The notes beneath the pieces are model-generated. The model did no database searches. It had not been told where the DNA came from and saw only the letters and a program-made list of their open reading frames with translations. Below are positions 21,001 through 32,790 of a stretch of 42,500 bases of DNA, piece after piece. The position numbers were made by a program, and so were the translations under genes. Source of the stretch: Chrysomallon squamiferum (taxonomy: Eukaryota > Mollusca > Gastropoda > Neomphalida > Peltospiridae). The first letter of the stretch is position 1. The number at the start of each line of letters is the position of its first letter. Location: contig CM022675.1 in the NCBI GenBank assembly GCA_012295275.1, positions 13,539,017 to 13,581,516 of the forward strand, written 5' to 3'.

Positions 21001-21279
21001 GTGTTGTAAATTTATTTTGTCTGTGGTTTTTTTAATTAATTAACTCTTGCACGTGCACTATGACTAGGTGATGCTGGCTCTGTTTTTCTTGATGAAATAA
21101 TTTTGTGTATTATTTATATGAGTTGTTGTTGTAGGCGTGGTAAGAAGGAATCAAGTGAAGATTAACGAGACAGTTAATACAGGTGTTTCTAATCGAGATC
21201 ACAGGTATGTTTAATTAATATCAGACAGGTGTTCAAATATGTCGCGCCAGAAGAAGATCACGAATGACCAGACGAAATG
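21001..21279. other. Unique DNA, no gene recognised
   Basis: AT-rich spacer with no defensible feature. Confidence 0.6.
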
Positions 21280-21635
21280 GAACAACGAATGAATGAGTGT
21301 AGAAATGAATGAATGTAGAATGAATGAAAAAAAAAAATTTATATGAATGAAAAGTTAATGAATGTTTGTAGAAATGAAGGAATGTGTGTATAAACGAAAA
21401 AAATGAATGAAAAATTAATGTATGATTTTGGAAATAAAAGAATATATGTATAAATGAAAAAATGAATAAATGAAAGCATGGATAAATGAATAAATAAATG
21501 AAACATGAATAAATGAATAAATGAATGAAAGAAAGAATGAATAAATAAAAGAATGAAAGAAAGAATGAATGAATGAACGTGGAAATAAATTGATGAATTA
21601 GTTACTGCATGGAAAAAAAAAAAAAAAAAAAAAAA
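21280..21635. repeat. Degenerate (GAAT)n/(AAAT)n array ending in poly(A)
   Basis: GAAT, GAAA and AAAT units over about 320 bp, with longer shared words such as GTAGAAATGAA (near 21299 and 21368), then an A run (21614-21637). Confidence 0.9.
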
Positions 21636-21639
21636 AATA

Positions 21640-22085
21640 AATGAATATTTAAAGCTAATTCAGATTCGATTATTACTACAGAAAGATATTACCTCCTGAC
21701 ATCTCCTTCATAATTAGCAATCACTGAACTGAAACGTACTTTGTCGCAGACGATAATTTTGCAAACAGAAACACTTTCTAATTTTGCGAAGATTTTATTA
21801 TCTCTTTTCTCTTCTTCTTCTTCTTTTCGCTATCAGTGAATAGCCTGTATCAGTGAATAGCCTGTAAGACTAAGAGCGATCAGAAGGCGATATTCAGTTG
21901 TCATCATGAATACCGCTGACGAACAAGTTCCGTTGTTGTTGTTATTAGTTACCAGAATGTGAAATTTTCCCGCGCGCGCTCTTTTCTGAGCCAGACGACG
22001 AAGCCGCGACGTCTGAGTGAGGCAGGCAGCAACAACTACCTCTTATTAGTGACACGAGTCATCTCTGAAAACTGTCTGGTGACTT
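21640..22085. other. Unique DNA with a 20-bp direct repeat
   Basis: TATCAGTGAATAGCCTGTA occurs at about 21831 and again at about 21848 as a short tandem duplication. The rest, including the GC-balanced 21960-22085 part, has no recognised feature. Confidence 0.55.
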
Positions 22086-22088
22086 ATA

Positions 22089-22635
<547 letters not shown>

Positions 22636-23279
22636 TTTAATTAAATTACAGTCTTGCAAGAAAATGCAAGCAGACGATAAATCACTGGAACATAAACGAA
22701 TCTGTAAATCATTCCTCGACATTTTCTACCTTCTAAATTTCAAAAAGTACGCTAAAATATAGAAGAAAATGATTTGTACCTTTATAGAAGGAAAATAAAT
22801 TACTTTTTACGACTTCCTTATTTTCCTTTTCAATTTTTCTTTTTTTTTTTTTTTTTTTTTTTTTAATTTTATATATATATTTTTTTTCTTTCATCAAAAA
22901 CAAACTTGCAACATAAATTATTTACCTCTATAAACGTTACCATAACAACATTTATTAAGTTATTTATTTATAACCAACCACCTGTTGTTCTGGTAATGAC
23001 AGAAAAAGGGAGAAATAACTAGAGAAGTAAAATGGTAAGAATTCCACACTTGCCAAGTCACTGAATTATTCACGTCAGAGTTTGCATTATTAACACACAC
23101 CTTCGTCTGGCACTGACATCAGAGCGCGTCTGTTAGTCTGTAAGTCTGTGTGTATCTACAAATTATCTTTCTAACAGTTTACACATGTACAGATTATTTT
23201 ATTTCATTGCATGCGTGTACGTATTTACCGGTATTTATTTATTTGATACAGACACTGTATGAGACATGATGTTTCACAA
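22636..23279. other. Unique AT-rich DNA
   Basis: T run at about 22839-22864. 23040-23150 is more balanced, with a TCACGTCAGAG stretch. No gene recognised. Confidence 0.5.
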
Positions 23280-23915
23280 GCTATATCTGACTTGGTTATA
23301 CCCGAGCAAAATGAAACATGGTTTCACACGCGCTATGTGAAACATGGTGATATAAAAGCTACATGAAACATGGTGATATACAAACTATATGAAACATGGT
23401 GTAATACAAGCTATATGAAAAATGCTGATATACAAGCTATATGAAACATGATATATTAGCTATGTGAAACATGATAATATACAATCTATATGAAACACGA
23501 TGATGTACAAGATATATGAAACACGGTGAAGCTATATGAAACCTGGTGATATACAAACTATGAAACATGATGATATACAAACTATATGAAACATGGTGAA
23601 GCTATATGAAACCTGGTGATATATATGTGAAACATGATGATATACAAGCTATATGAAACCTGGTGATATACAAACTATGTGAAACATGATGATTATACAA
23701 GCTATATGGGACATGGTGGTATACAAGCTATATGAAACATGGTGATATATATATACAAGCTATATGAAACATGGTGATATATATACAAGCTATATGAAAC
23801 ATGGTGATATACAAGCTATATGAAACATGGTGATATACAAGCTATATGAAACATGGTGATATATATATACAACCTATATGAAACATGGTGATATATATAC
23901 AAGCTATATGAAACA
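23280..23915. repeat. 26-bp minisatellite
   Basis: About 24 units containing GATATACAAGCTATATG and GAAACATGGT. Shortened variants lack GATATACAA or carry ACCTGGT, and units with added ATAT dinucleotides lie at about 23740-23900. Units on the right are nearly identical, units on the left diverged, so the right side expanded more recently. Confidence 0.95.
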
Positions 23916-24240
23916 TGCCGGTGTATATGACTGACGTTAATAAAATAAAGATAACACAAAATCATCTCGACATTCACTCCTCTCAGCCAGACGACGTATT
24001 AATACGCGAAACCGCAGAAAATGTCCTCTGCAGTTTTATCAGGAAACAGGATAAGAGAGGATTTGGGATGTTAACCTATCACAAGACAAATCCTGTTGTA
24101 AGCCGAACCTCGGATTTATTCAGTTCGAGTTTCTCACCAGACGCTTCCACTTATCTTGTTACTTCGCGTCGCTGAACATTATCTGCTGCTGCTGATATAC
24201 TGAGCGACAAGAGAAACGCACACGATGCGACTCTGTTTCC
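23915..24240 (+). other. Non-repetitive island with an 86-codon ATG frame
   Basis: The frame starts at ATG 23915, at the edge of the minisatellite, and stops at TGA 24173-24175. Its residues (for example NHLDIHSSQPDDVLIRETAE) have ordinary composition, but no domain, signal peptide or membrane segment is apparent. The first codons are minisatellite-derived. The island also has a perfect 12-bp palindrome CGTATTAATACG (23995-24006) and GATAAG cores. A regulatory element is at least as likely as a small gene. Confidence 0.15.
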
Positions 24241-24660
24241 CAGGTTTATTTACTTTTATTATTTCTTTATGAAGTAATTCTCCTATATAATGTCTCCCTG
24301 TTTATGAACCTCCACCCACTGCACACAAAAAAAATATACCATAAAAATACATGAGCCCTTATATAACAAATAAAAAATACAAAATACAAAATACAAAAAT
24401 CGAAATTTTTTATATTTTTCTGTTTTTTTTTTTTTTTTTTTCGTTCTTTTTTATTATATATATAATTAATTTTACTTTTTATTTTTTAATTAATTTTTTT
24501 AATTTTTTAATTTTATTTAATTTTTTTTTTTTATTCTGTTTTATCTTTTTTTTTTTTTTTTTTTTTCAGCCTAAATATATTCTGTAACCTCTAACTCTAT
24601 TCGCAATTTTCTTTTCTTTTTATCTTTTATCTTTTTTTTTTTTTTTTTTTTACTTTTGTC
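24241..24660. repeat. T-rich low-complexity region
   Basis: T homopolymers at about 24422-24442, 24520-24533, 24547-24567 and 24630-24651, with TTTAATTTT patches. Phe-rich open frames are artefacts. Confidence 0.9.
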
Positions 24661-25400
24661 GTCACTTCCTAATTTATCTGGCGTTTTGTGAAGCGTGAGA
24701 ATTTAAGATGTCTCAACGTAAATTGAATTGTCTTTCACCGAATTTGGGCGACAGCGAAAAACCAGGTCGTATTTTCCTCTAAGAACGGAATGACTGCAAA
24801 TGAAAGTTCGACTCGTTAAAAACACACAATAACCACTTCCATTCCTTCCATTCCTTGCATGAATAGTGTGACCTTCTGCTGCAGTGTTCAGTATTCATAG
24901 CTTGAGCAACAATACCAGTAATATAAGATCTTCCTGTAGGCAGTTTCATACAGTATAGTTATATAGTTGCTCTTGTTGTTGTTGTTTGTGTGTATTTGGT
25001 ATGTGTGTTTGTATGATCTAGTACGTAGAAGAAAGTCAGAAATTAAATAAGAGCGTCTTAAAGAAATAAAGTCGAAGCGTATTCTGTAATTTATATATAT
25101 ATATAATTACATTTTACAGCTGTATATAAAGTTTACAGTTAAAATGTAAATAGTTATTTTACAAGTAAATAAAACTAAGTATTTAACGGTGAAAACATCG
25201 ACTTTATTTTTATTTATTTTATTCATACTTTAAACTGTTCCTGCATCCACGCATTGAAACGTGCACATTTTACATCGACTCTAATTCTGAAGCCGTTTTC
25301 TATTTTTGTCTGACATTTGTACTGAAATATACAAGTGTCACTCTTCCATGACACGTAGAATTCTCAATGACGTCATCAGTTTTAAGAAAATATTAAAGAC
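24661..25400. other. Unique DNA, no gene recognised
   Basis: Contains a 24-codon ATG frame at 24708-24782 (MSQRKLNCLSPNLG then DSEKPGRIFL) that I can neither support nor exclude as a micropeptide, and a perfect CRE (TGACGTCA, 25368-25375). The rest is AT-rich. Confidence 0.45.
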
Positions 25401-25628
25401 GTGTTATCGACTTTTTTTCGTTTTCGTTTTCTTTTCTTTTTTTTTTTTTTTTTTTTTTTTTCTTTCCCCTCATTCATATTTAAATATAGAAGCTTCCTTC
25501 CAATTTTGTCATCAAATTGTGGATTTTTTTGGTCACACTTCAGTAAACAGCGTGTTTCTCAAGACATACAAGTTCCATTTTTAAAATATTTATTACGTCA
25601 TTGAACTGAAAAATGTTAAAGGTCACAA
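25401..25628. other. T run and unique flank
   Basis: T-rich stretch to about 25462. ATTACGTCA occurs at 25592-25600 and AGGTCA at 25620-25625. No coding signal beyond T-rich frames. Confidence 0.55.
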
Positions 25629-25785
25629 ATGATTTATTTATTTATTTTTATTACTATTATTTTTTCTTTTTTCATTAGTTTATATTTATTTATATTTTTA
25701 TTAATTTTATTTATTTTTATTTATTTATTTATTTTTATTTACTTATTTATTTATTTATTTTTGTTTATTTATTTACTACTACTAC
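25629..25785. repeat. (TTTA)n degenerate microsatellite
   Basis: TTTA and TTTTTA units over about 155 bp, with a short CTA run at its right end. Confidence 0.93.
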
Positions 25786-26168
25786 TAGTACACTATTATC
25801 ACTGTCATTATTAGTTTACATATGACAATTTTATTTTATTTTATTCACTCAGATGTTATCAGTCATAATCACGTGATCATCATTTCTATCATTCATCTAA
25901 TCATTTATATCATCACGCATTAGACTGAAAATACTTCACATCATTGCCTTTTTGAACGAAAAAAATTCCCCAACTAATTTTCGACTGCCGTTCCATTCAT
26001 ATATTTCATTATCTTTAGGAAATCCGATAACGGGCTGCCCGATTAAGAAATCGGAGTCCTGGTTGCGTGCCTGGGACAAGCCTGATTCATTATTTTTATT
26101 CCAATTTCAAATTGGGCTATACGATTACATAATGATGGCTCTAAATTGCTTTTTTCTCGACGAGATGT
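25786..26168. promoter_or_regulatory. AT-core island, strong conserved-element look
   Basis: 25960-26165 is non-repetitive and very mixed. It has TAATTTTCG, GATAACGGGC, CCGATTAAGAAATCGG (an imperfect dyad of GATT), TGATTCATTATTTTTATTC, and CCAATTTCAAATTGG (26101-26115, a perfect 7-bp dyad with 1-nt spacer). TCACGTGAT lies upstream near 25870. A 72-codon frame crosses it without recognisable motif. Composition strongly resembles developmental conserved non-coding elements. Conservation could not be checked. Confidence 0.4.
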
Positions 26169-26169
26169 A

Positions 26170-26202
<33 letters not shown>

Positions 26203-26450
26203 TATATGAACAAAAGTACTAAATATATACGTAGATATTTTTGTACTCACATACAGATAGAGAGACAGACAAACAGACATGCATCATAGATAGATACATA
26301 CATATAAAGATACATACATACACATAAGAACTCTTACATGCACAAACATCATGTACAGACATACATACACACATACATATAAACGTACAAACTGTCATAC
26401 ATAAACTTTTACATACATACATATATAGTTTCACACACACACGCACACGC
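26169..26450. repeat. (AT)n and CATA/CACA degenerate microsatellite
   Basis: AT run at 26170-26208, then ATAC/ACAT/GACA-rich DNA to a CA stretch and an A run at 26449-26461. Confidence 0.9.
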
Positions 26451-27080
26451 AAAAAAAAAAACAATAAAAAACCCAACAATTGTTTGAACTTTGAAAGAAA
26501 ATATCAAAAATAAACAACAGTTGCAAGAAAGAACGAACTGTACTCGAATCAACAAACGATATTAACGAATAAATTAAATAGAAAATAAACAACAAAAAAC
26601 AACAAAAAATGCACTGAAAGGTCTTTCTGCCATCATCCAGATATATGAAAATAAAAATAAAAATGATTTACGATTGGCCTTAAAGATAGCTGACTTTGAC
26701 AAAAAGTTCCAAACAGAACATAAGAAATTAAAAAATCTACATTAATGACCCGGCGTGCACCGTGCACAAAGGGCAGATGTTGTTTATTTAGAAGTTTCCG
26801 TGAAAAAAAAAATACCTGAACTCGGGATGGGCAGGGAAAAAAGAAAAATAATAAAACAAAGAAAAATAAGAACTTTATAGAAATGCACTCAGTAATCCGT
26901 TCGATATCTTGATTAGAACTGAATTGACTCGATTAAAAACAAGTAATAAATAAAAATATAAAAAAACTAATGAAAAAAAGACTAAAAAAAAAAAAAAAAG
27001 AAAAAGAAGAAAAGAACACCAATGACAATAACAAAAAATAAAAACAGAAATAGCAACTGTTTTGTCGTTATAATTAATGA
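26451..27080. other. A-rich unique DNA
   Basis: About 630 bp, A-rich, with AAC/AAAAC words. 26630-26790 is the most balanced part. No gene or element recognised. Confidence 0.55.
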
Positions 27081-27082
27081 AA

Positions 27083-27190
27083 TGTGTGTGTATGTTTTTG
27101 TGTGTGTGTGTGTGTGTGTGTGTTTGTGTGTGTATATACATACATACATATATTTAAAAAAAAAAAAATTCATAAAAAAAAAAAAAAGGA
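27083..27190. repeat. (GT)n microsatellite and A runs
   Basis: GT dinucleotides at about 27083-27133, ATAC units, then A homopolymers to 27187. Confidence 0.95.
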
Positions 27191-27725
<535 letters not shown>

Positions 27726-27751
27726 GAAAAGATAGATGGACTAGGTGGGTG

Positions 27752-27910
27752 GATCTGTAGACAGACAGACAAAAATACATACATACATACATACACAACA
27801 CACACAAACGCACAGTGACACACACACATACACACACACATTCACACACACAAACATAGACACATAGACACAAACCCATGGACAGAGACACAGAGAGACA
27901 GAAAGACGCA
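27752..27910. repeat. CATA/CACA/GACA degenerate microsatellite
   Basis: CATA units (27776-27796), then CA-rich and GACA-rich DNA. Confidence 0.9.
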
Positions 27911-28230
27911 GATGTTTAATATCCAAGTTTTGACATTAATTTTTAACATTTTAACCGCAAGTTACGTTAGTACCAGTGATCGTGTTTTTCCGTATCGTGT
28001 TTTTCCGTATCGTGGTTTTCCGTATCAGCTTGTCGCCATCGACCGGAGAAAAACGCAGCGACGGTTAGCTTGCGGAAGATTTGCATTCATTTGACGCCGA
28101 ATCAATAAACATAAATATAGGGCTGTGTTACTGTTAGTAAAATTAGAATAAAACGAACATGTACAAAAAATAAAAAAATAAAAATAAAAATAAAAAAAAC
28201 GGAAAAAAAGAAGAAGAAAAAATAAATCAT
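27911..28230. other. Unique DNA with three 15-bp direct repeats
   Basis: CGTGTTTTTCCGTAT is repeated at 27981-27995 and 27996-28010, with one mismatch at 28011-28025. The rest is unique, ending in an A-rich patch (28166-28225). A 60-codon frame across the repeat shows VFPYR triplication only. Confidence 0.6.
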
Positions 28231-28600
28231 TGAAATTATGGGTTGAGTTCGAGCCGCTGATCGAAGTATCACGGAATTACGATATTACATGTTCCACCGT
28301 ATGCTCCGCGTTACTGTGCAAACGCATGGATCGAACGCGACCCTATTAGAACGGTACAAAACCTAGTTCTACCCAGTGAACCCGCAGATTAGATCGGGAT
28401 AAATGTTAAAGTTATTTTTTTTAAACTACAGTTTTACACTCGACTGTTTCGTTTTGAAGAGTCTTTTGGGGTTTAAAGTTAAATACAATTAAATCAGGAT
28501 AAAAGTAATAGTTTTATGTGGGTTTTTTTTTTACTGCAATATGCCTGATCCGATAATGTCAGATATTGTATTAATAATTTATTTTTACGTCATTTAATAC
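28231..28600. other. Unique DNA, no gene recognised
   Basis: 28235-28400 is balanced and CG-containing. The rest is AT-rich, with ATACAATTAAATCAGGATAA near 28483 resembling TTAGATCGGGATAAATGTTAA near 28391. No coding frame. TTACGTCA lies at 28585-28592. Confidence 0.45.
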
Positions 28601-28682
28601 AAAACGACGACAACAACAACCACAATAACAATTGTAATAGTAGAATAATATTAATATTAATAGAAGTAATAATAATAATAAT

Positions 28683-28750
<68 letters not shown>

Positions 28751-28870
28751 TAATAATAATAATAGGGAGAACAAGAAACAGAAAAAGAAGAAGTAGTAGT
28801 AGCAGTGGTAGTAGTAGTAATAATAGTAAAAGTAGTAGTAGAAGAAGCAGAAGAGTAACAGTAATAACAG
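28601..28870. repeat. (AAT)n with AAC and AGT flanks
   Basis: AAC triplets, then about 120 bp of AAT triplets (28668-28763), then AGT/AGA triplets to about 28860. Confidence 0.95.
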
Positions 28871-28994
28871 TTATAATAAATGTAACGAAAACAACTCTTA
28901 AATCTATATGAAATATATGATATTTGTAAGCATGGCCATTAATTTTTTTTTTTTTTTTTCGGGGAAAAACAATATATATTTTTTTTTTCTTTTT

Positions 28995-29030
<36 letters not shown>

Positions 29031-29143
29031 TATGTATAATTTGAATTAATTTGAATTAGTTTGTTTTACGTCCGGAATAATAAAATCAATCAGGAAAGAG
29101 ATTAATTTTTAAAATTTATTTTAATTATTTAATTCTTATTTTA

Positions 29144-29210
<67 letters not shown>

Positions 29211-29215
29211 TATTT
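28871..29215. repeat. Poly(T) runs and (TTA)n
   Basis: T-rich runs at about 28943-28959 and 28979-29027, then a perfect TTA array at about 29150-29210. Confidence 0.95.
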
Positions 29216-29384
29216 GTTCTTTCTGTAACATATGACAGAAGTTTATTTATTTGTTTACACGTTTGTTTAGATAATTATTTGTCACTTCCACTGCCACAAC
29301 AACTACCACGGCTACAACTACTAATACTACTTGCACGATTACTACTGCCACACTACTACAACCACACGTTCTACCACTATCGCT
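29216..29384. repeat. Degenerate ACT/ACC triplets
   Basis: Unique start, then degenerate ACT/CCA triplets at about 29283-29395. Confidence 0.6.
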
Positions 29385-29640
29385 TCTACCACTGCACTGG
29401 TTTTATTCGTCTGAAACGCCGACACCTACGTGCGAGACAAAGCTGACTGGGTAACGGTCGAACGTTGTGTTAATTGTGTCGTCTGCCCGGAATTTCCGTC
29501 CCCCGGGGCTCTCGTGCAACTGTCCCCGGCCACGCGGAGTGAGACACTCGCACTTAATTAGGTGATTAGTCACCCAGCTCTTCCTGGCTGGGTCCTGATG
29601 GAGGGGCAGGTGGAAAAGTAAGGGAGGGGATATTAACAGT
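29385..29640. promoter_or_regulatory. GC-rich island with nested dyads, candidate regulatory element
   Basis: Among the most GC-rich stretches of the window. It contains CCCCCGGGG-like DNA, CTTAATTAGG (homeodomain core), then GGTGA-TTAG-TCACC (29561-29574) overlapping TGATTAGTCA, and directly after that a 7-bp stem ACCCAGC/GCTGGGT with an 8-nt loop (29572-29593). No frame looks coding. It could be an enhancer, a promoter-proximal element or an expressed structured RNA segment. The first is my preference. Confidence 0.4.
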
Positions 29641-29669
29641 AAAAATGCTTGTGGGGGGTGTTTACGTTC

Positions 29670-29870
29670 AAGTTGTTGTTGTTGTTGGTGGTGGTGGTGG
29701 TGTCATTATTGTTGCAGTTTTTATTATCATCATCATCATCATCATCATTATTATTATTACTGTTGTTGTTGTTGTTATTGATATTGTTACTGTGGTTTAT
29801 TGTTATTCTTGTTGTTGATGACTTTGTTATTGTAGTTGCTATTATACAATCTCAGATATTAGATTACAAA
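29670..29870. repeat. Degenerate trinucleotide array (TTG, GTG, ATC, TTA)
   Basis: TTG and GTG triplets, a clean ATC run (29725-29748), TTA and TTG blocks. The Val/Leu/Ser frame is repeat-derived. Confidence 0.9.
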
Positions 29871-29955
29871 AATAAAATTTGAGAAGGCCATTTAAATAAT
29901 GTGATCAAAAATAAATATTTTATTACTGAGAAAATATTCATCAGACAAATAAAAC

Positions 29956-29956
<1 letters not shown>

Positions 29957-30000
<44 letters not shown>
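29957..30000. repeat. (TC)n microsatellite
   Basis: Perfect CT dinucleotides. Confidence 0.98.
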
Positions 30001-30003
<3 letters not shown>

Positions 30004-30636
30004 AGTTATTGACAATGTAAAAACAGTGGAAATATAAAGATACATTATCTAATAAAACCTGATAAACAAATAAACAAATAATAATTACACGAATATATTA
30101 AACACAAACATCTTATTTTCTGTTGTTCATTTCATACAGAACTAAACACGTGCACATTCAATGACAAATGCACAGCACTAAGTGCAGGCGCACAAACAGA
30201 AATACATGAATGTCATGATAATAAAAAATAGACTGTTCCATTTTTTACAGTGTTACATGATTCTGCAAACTATTAGACAGTCATCAGTCAACACCCTATA
30301 AATAATCCACCATTGTACATCCCATTGCCTCAAACCTTATCATAATACACCAACCAGTACACCCCTAGTACACCCCCACCTAAACACACCCAGTATTGTA
30401 ACAACGTTTGCATACCCATTATTATTCACCGTATTACTAAATACCTAATACAATATATCGTCCACTGCAAATCACATAACTACACGTCCACAACACAGGC
30501 TGTTTTAAAACCCTCACTCGCCCCCTTAATTACAAACCATGCATAATACAGGAACCCTGTTTAAAAACACACACCCCAAAAGACACGTTTTATAATTCCA
30601 ATTTTAGTTTTTGAATGACTGTCTGGGTTTTTCCCT
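30001..30636. other. Unique A/C-rich, G-poor stretch
   Basis: From about 30240 to 30590 the + strand is strikingly rich in A, C and T and poor in G, with CACCC, ACACC and CCCAC words, while not being a tandem repeat. The cause is unknown. Candidates are an old CA-rich repeat, a transcription-linked skew or an organelle-derived insert. No open frame of note. Confidence 0.5.
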
Positions 30637-30815
30637 TTTAAAAAAAAAAAAAAAAAAAAAAGCCCATAAAACTATTCATTCTGGAAATAAAATGCTAGAC
30701 TTTACAGTTACATCGGTTATTAATACTATCATAAGACGATGAAAAGAAGATGAAAAGAAGAAGAAAGAAGAAAGGAGATAAACAAATGAAGATGATGACC
30801 ATGAATAATAATAAT

Positions 30816-30847
<32 letters not shown>

Positions 30848-30875
30848 ATGATGATGACGAAGAAGAAGAAGGCGG

Positions 30876-30912
<37 letters not shown>

Positions 30913-30920
30913 AAAAATTA
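30637..30920. repeat. Poly(A), AAG/GAT triplets, (AAT)n, poly(A)
   Basis: A runs at 30640-30661 and 30880-30911, AAT triplets at about 30806-30842, with AGAAG/GATGA triplets between. Confidence 0.92.
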
Positions 30921-31013
30921 AAAAAATATTGAACGTCAAACGAGTAGATCGGAATCTGACGTAATCGTTATGCTAATCTTGCTATGACATAAACAAAAAA
31001 AAGTCACAAATAC

Positions 31014-31187
31014 CTTACAGCAGACGTCAGCAGTGTTCCCGTCACAACGAAGTCCAAACGAGCGTCTTGGATTTATCCAGTTTTTGCGAAACCTTTTCTC
31101 TTGCCTGACAGCATCATGCGGAATAACCCAACGTTGTTCCAGATTTGGACGAAGAATCAATAAATAATGTGTCAACCACGCCGGCAA
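31014..31187 (-). other. Exon-like open frame between splice-like sites, minus strand
   Basis: Reading the minus strand, ATCAATACAG (ending at 31188) could be an acceptor and TGTAAG|GTATTT (31014/31013) or GCT|GTAAGG (31019/31018) a donor. The enclosed frame is open throughout: LPAWLTHYLLILRPNLEQRW, then VIPHDAVRQEKRFRKNWINP and GNTADVCC near the end. It would be 174 nt, 58 codons, phase 0. There is almost no pyrimidine tract before the acceptor and no family is recognised. TGACGTAA lies outside it at 30957-30964. Confidence 0.15.
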
Positions 31188-31210
31188 CTGTATTGATATT
31201 ATTCCGTTTT

Positions 31211-31440
31211 GTTAAGCTGCGACGTAGGTTTTGTACGTCTGAAATTTTTTTTAAACTTAACTTAGAAACGTAACTAATTGCGTAGCCTGTACGTAACAGT
31301 GTGTAATGTTCAGTTAAAAAATTCTTTTTTAAAAATTGTGAGATTTTCTTTTTCTCTCTCTCTCTCTTTTTCCCGAGTTTAAATATGAAATATTTTATTT
31401 TCGCTGCAAGAAGGAAGAGAAATGAATGAGAGAGACCCGG
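31211..31440. other. Unique AT-rich spacer
   Basis: Contains a short TC run at 31356-31367. No gene recognised. Confidence 0.6.
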
Positions 31441-31860
31441 TGAAACAGAACGCTCGCTAACAACTACAATAACGATCGGCGGAGATGTTCTACAATCGTG
31501 TATTTTCGTCAGTTATCGGAAAAGACGATTTCTGATTCAGCGGCCGACAGCCGATGTGGATTTTTGCTACGAGCGTTATTCCAATGAAGAGATCGCTATC
31601 TCGAGTACACGATGTTTATTGGACGCTTCCACAGTGCAAGATCAAAGTGCAGAGCAAACAAGACAAATGGAAAAATGCCCCGATTTTCCATAAGTAATGA
31701 CGCCGATTCGGAGACGGTTGTTTTCGGTCGTTTGCTGTCGCGATCAAATCCTATCGTTTCTAGACCCGTTATTCTTTGAAGAGTGAAGAAAACAGTCTGT
31801 AGGGTTGGGGGATGGTAAATAAAATGGGAGATATCATCGGTCTTATTGTGAAAATTTAAT
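31441..31860. promoter_or_regulatory. Balanced island with TCF/LEF-type site
   Basis: A non-repetitive, CG-containing island. AGATCAAAG at about 31649-31657 matches the TCF/LEF consensus, and short CG-centred words (ATCGTG, CGATCG, GCGGCC) are frequent. No frame of notable length. A candidate regulatory element like those at 5311 and 19166. Confidence 0.3.
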
Positions 31861-32467
31861 TTTGTTTTGTGGAAATACTGGCTCTGTTCACTGGTGTAAT
31901 GATGAACTGGGTTAGTCTAGGAATGAAGAGTCACTGTATTAAAAGTTATTTGTTGATTACAACAACTGAAAAAAAAAAAGGGCACCATCGGGGGGATGGT
32001 TTATTTGCTATATCAAAGGAAGTCGATATTTAATTTTACATTTTTTTTTTTTTTTTTAAAATCCGTCTCTTTAAGAAGACGATGCTGTACAAGAAGTAAA
32101 AGAAAGAAAAAAGAATTAAACAAAGAAAAAGAAAGAAAAAAGAAGTAAAAGAATAAAAAAAAGAAAGAAAGGAAGAAATGGAGATAAACAGGAATGAATA
32201 AAGAAAGGGGAAAAAAAAATTTTATTTTTGTTGCTGTTATTTATTTACTTATTTATTTACTTATTTATCTGTCTCTCTAAGTGTCTATTTTTTATTCTTT
32301 TTGTTGATCTTGGTGATGATGCTTGTAATGAGGTTTTAATGTGTGGTTTTTTGTGGGGTTTTGTGTGTGTGTGTTCTGATAATTACTGGTTTTGTATATC
32401 TTCAAAATGAACGAGATTGATCTTTTTCAGAGGGAGACGAATAGAATGGATGATGCTGAGAAATAGA
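31861..32467. other. AT-rich spacer with A, T and TTTA patches
   Basis: T run at 32041-32058, AAAG-rich patch at 32095-32215, and TTTA units at about 32238-32270. A 60-codon frame at 32228-32410 is partly repeat. Nothing supported. Confidence 0.6.
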
Positions 32468-32468
32468 T

Positions 32469-32533
<65 letters not shown>
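32468..32533. repeat. (GA)n microsatellite
   Basis: Perfect GA run of about 66 bp. Confidence 0.98.
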
Positions 32534-32536
<3 letters not shown>

Positions 32537-32790
32537 AAAAAAGATGTTTATTTCCAAGGACTTTTATTAATTAATTATTTTATTTACTTATTTATTTATT
32601 AACTGGTATTCCTCTTTTTACGATTATTGTTTATTTAATGCCTATGCAGAAGCGCTTGTTCAGTATGGATATGCAGCAATGTTTGATGATAATTATTTCT
32701 GATTCTCTTTGATAGTTCCAGTCTCATGAGAAACATTACAGAAGATATCTGTGTGTTGCCGCGTCAGATTTCACTTAATGTAATTACGTG
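32534..32790. other. Unique DNA
   Basis: TTTA patch near 32575-32600, otherwise mixed DNA without recognised features. Confidence 0.55.

Noticed and set aside
30240-30590. Nuclear mitochondrial insert
   Set aside because: Only the base skew suggests it. No recognisable mitochondrial gene or tRNA was found, so it is kept as a composition anomaly.
32468-32533. (GA)n tracts as Polycomb/GAGA-factor response elements, with the YY1/Pho sites
   Set aside because: (GA)n is everywhere in this window, so co-occurrence carries no information, and the host group is not known to have the insect GAGA factor.
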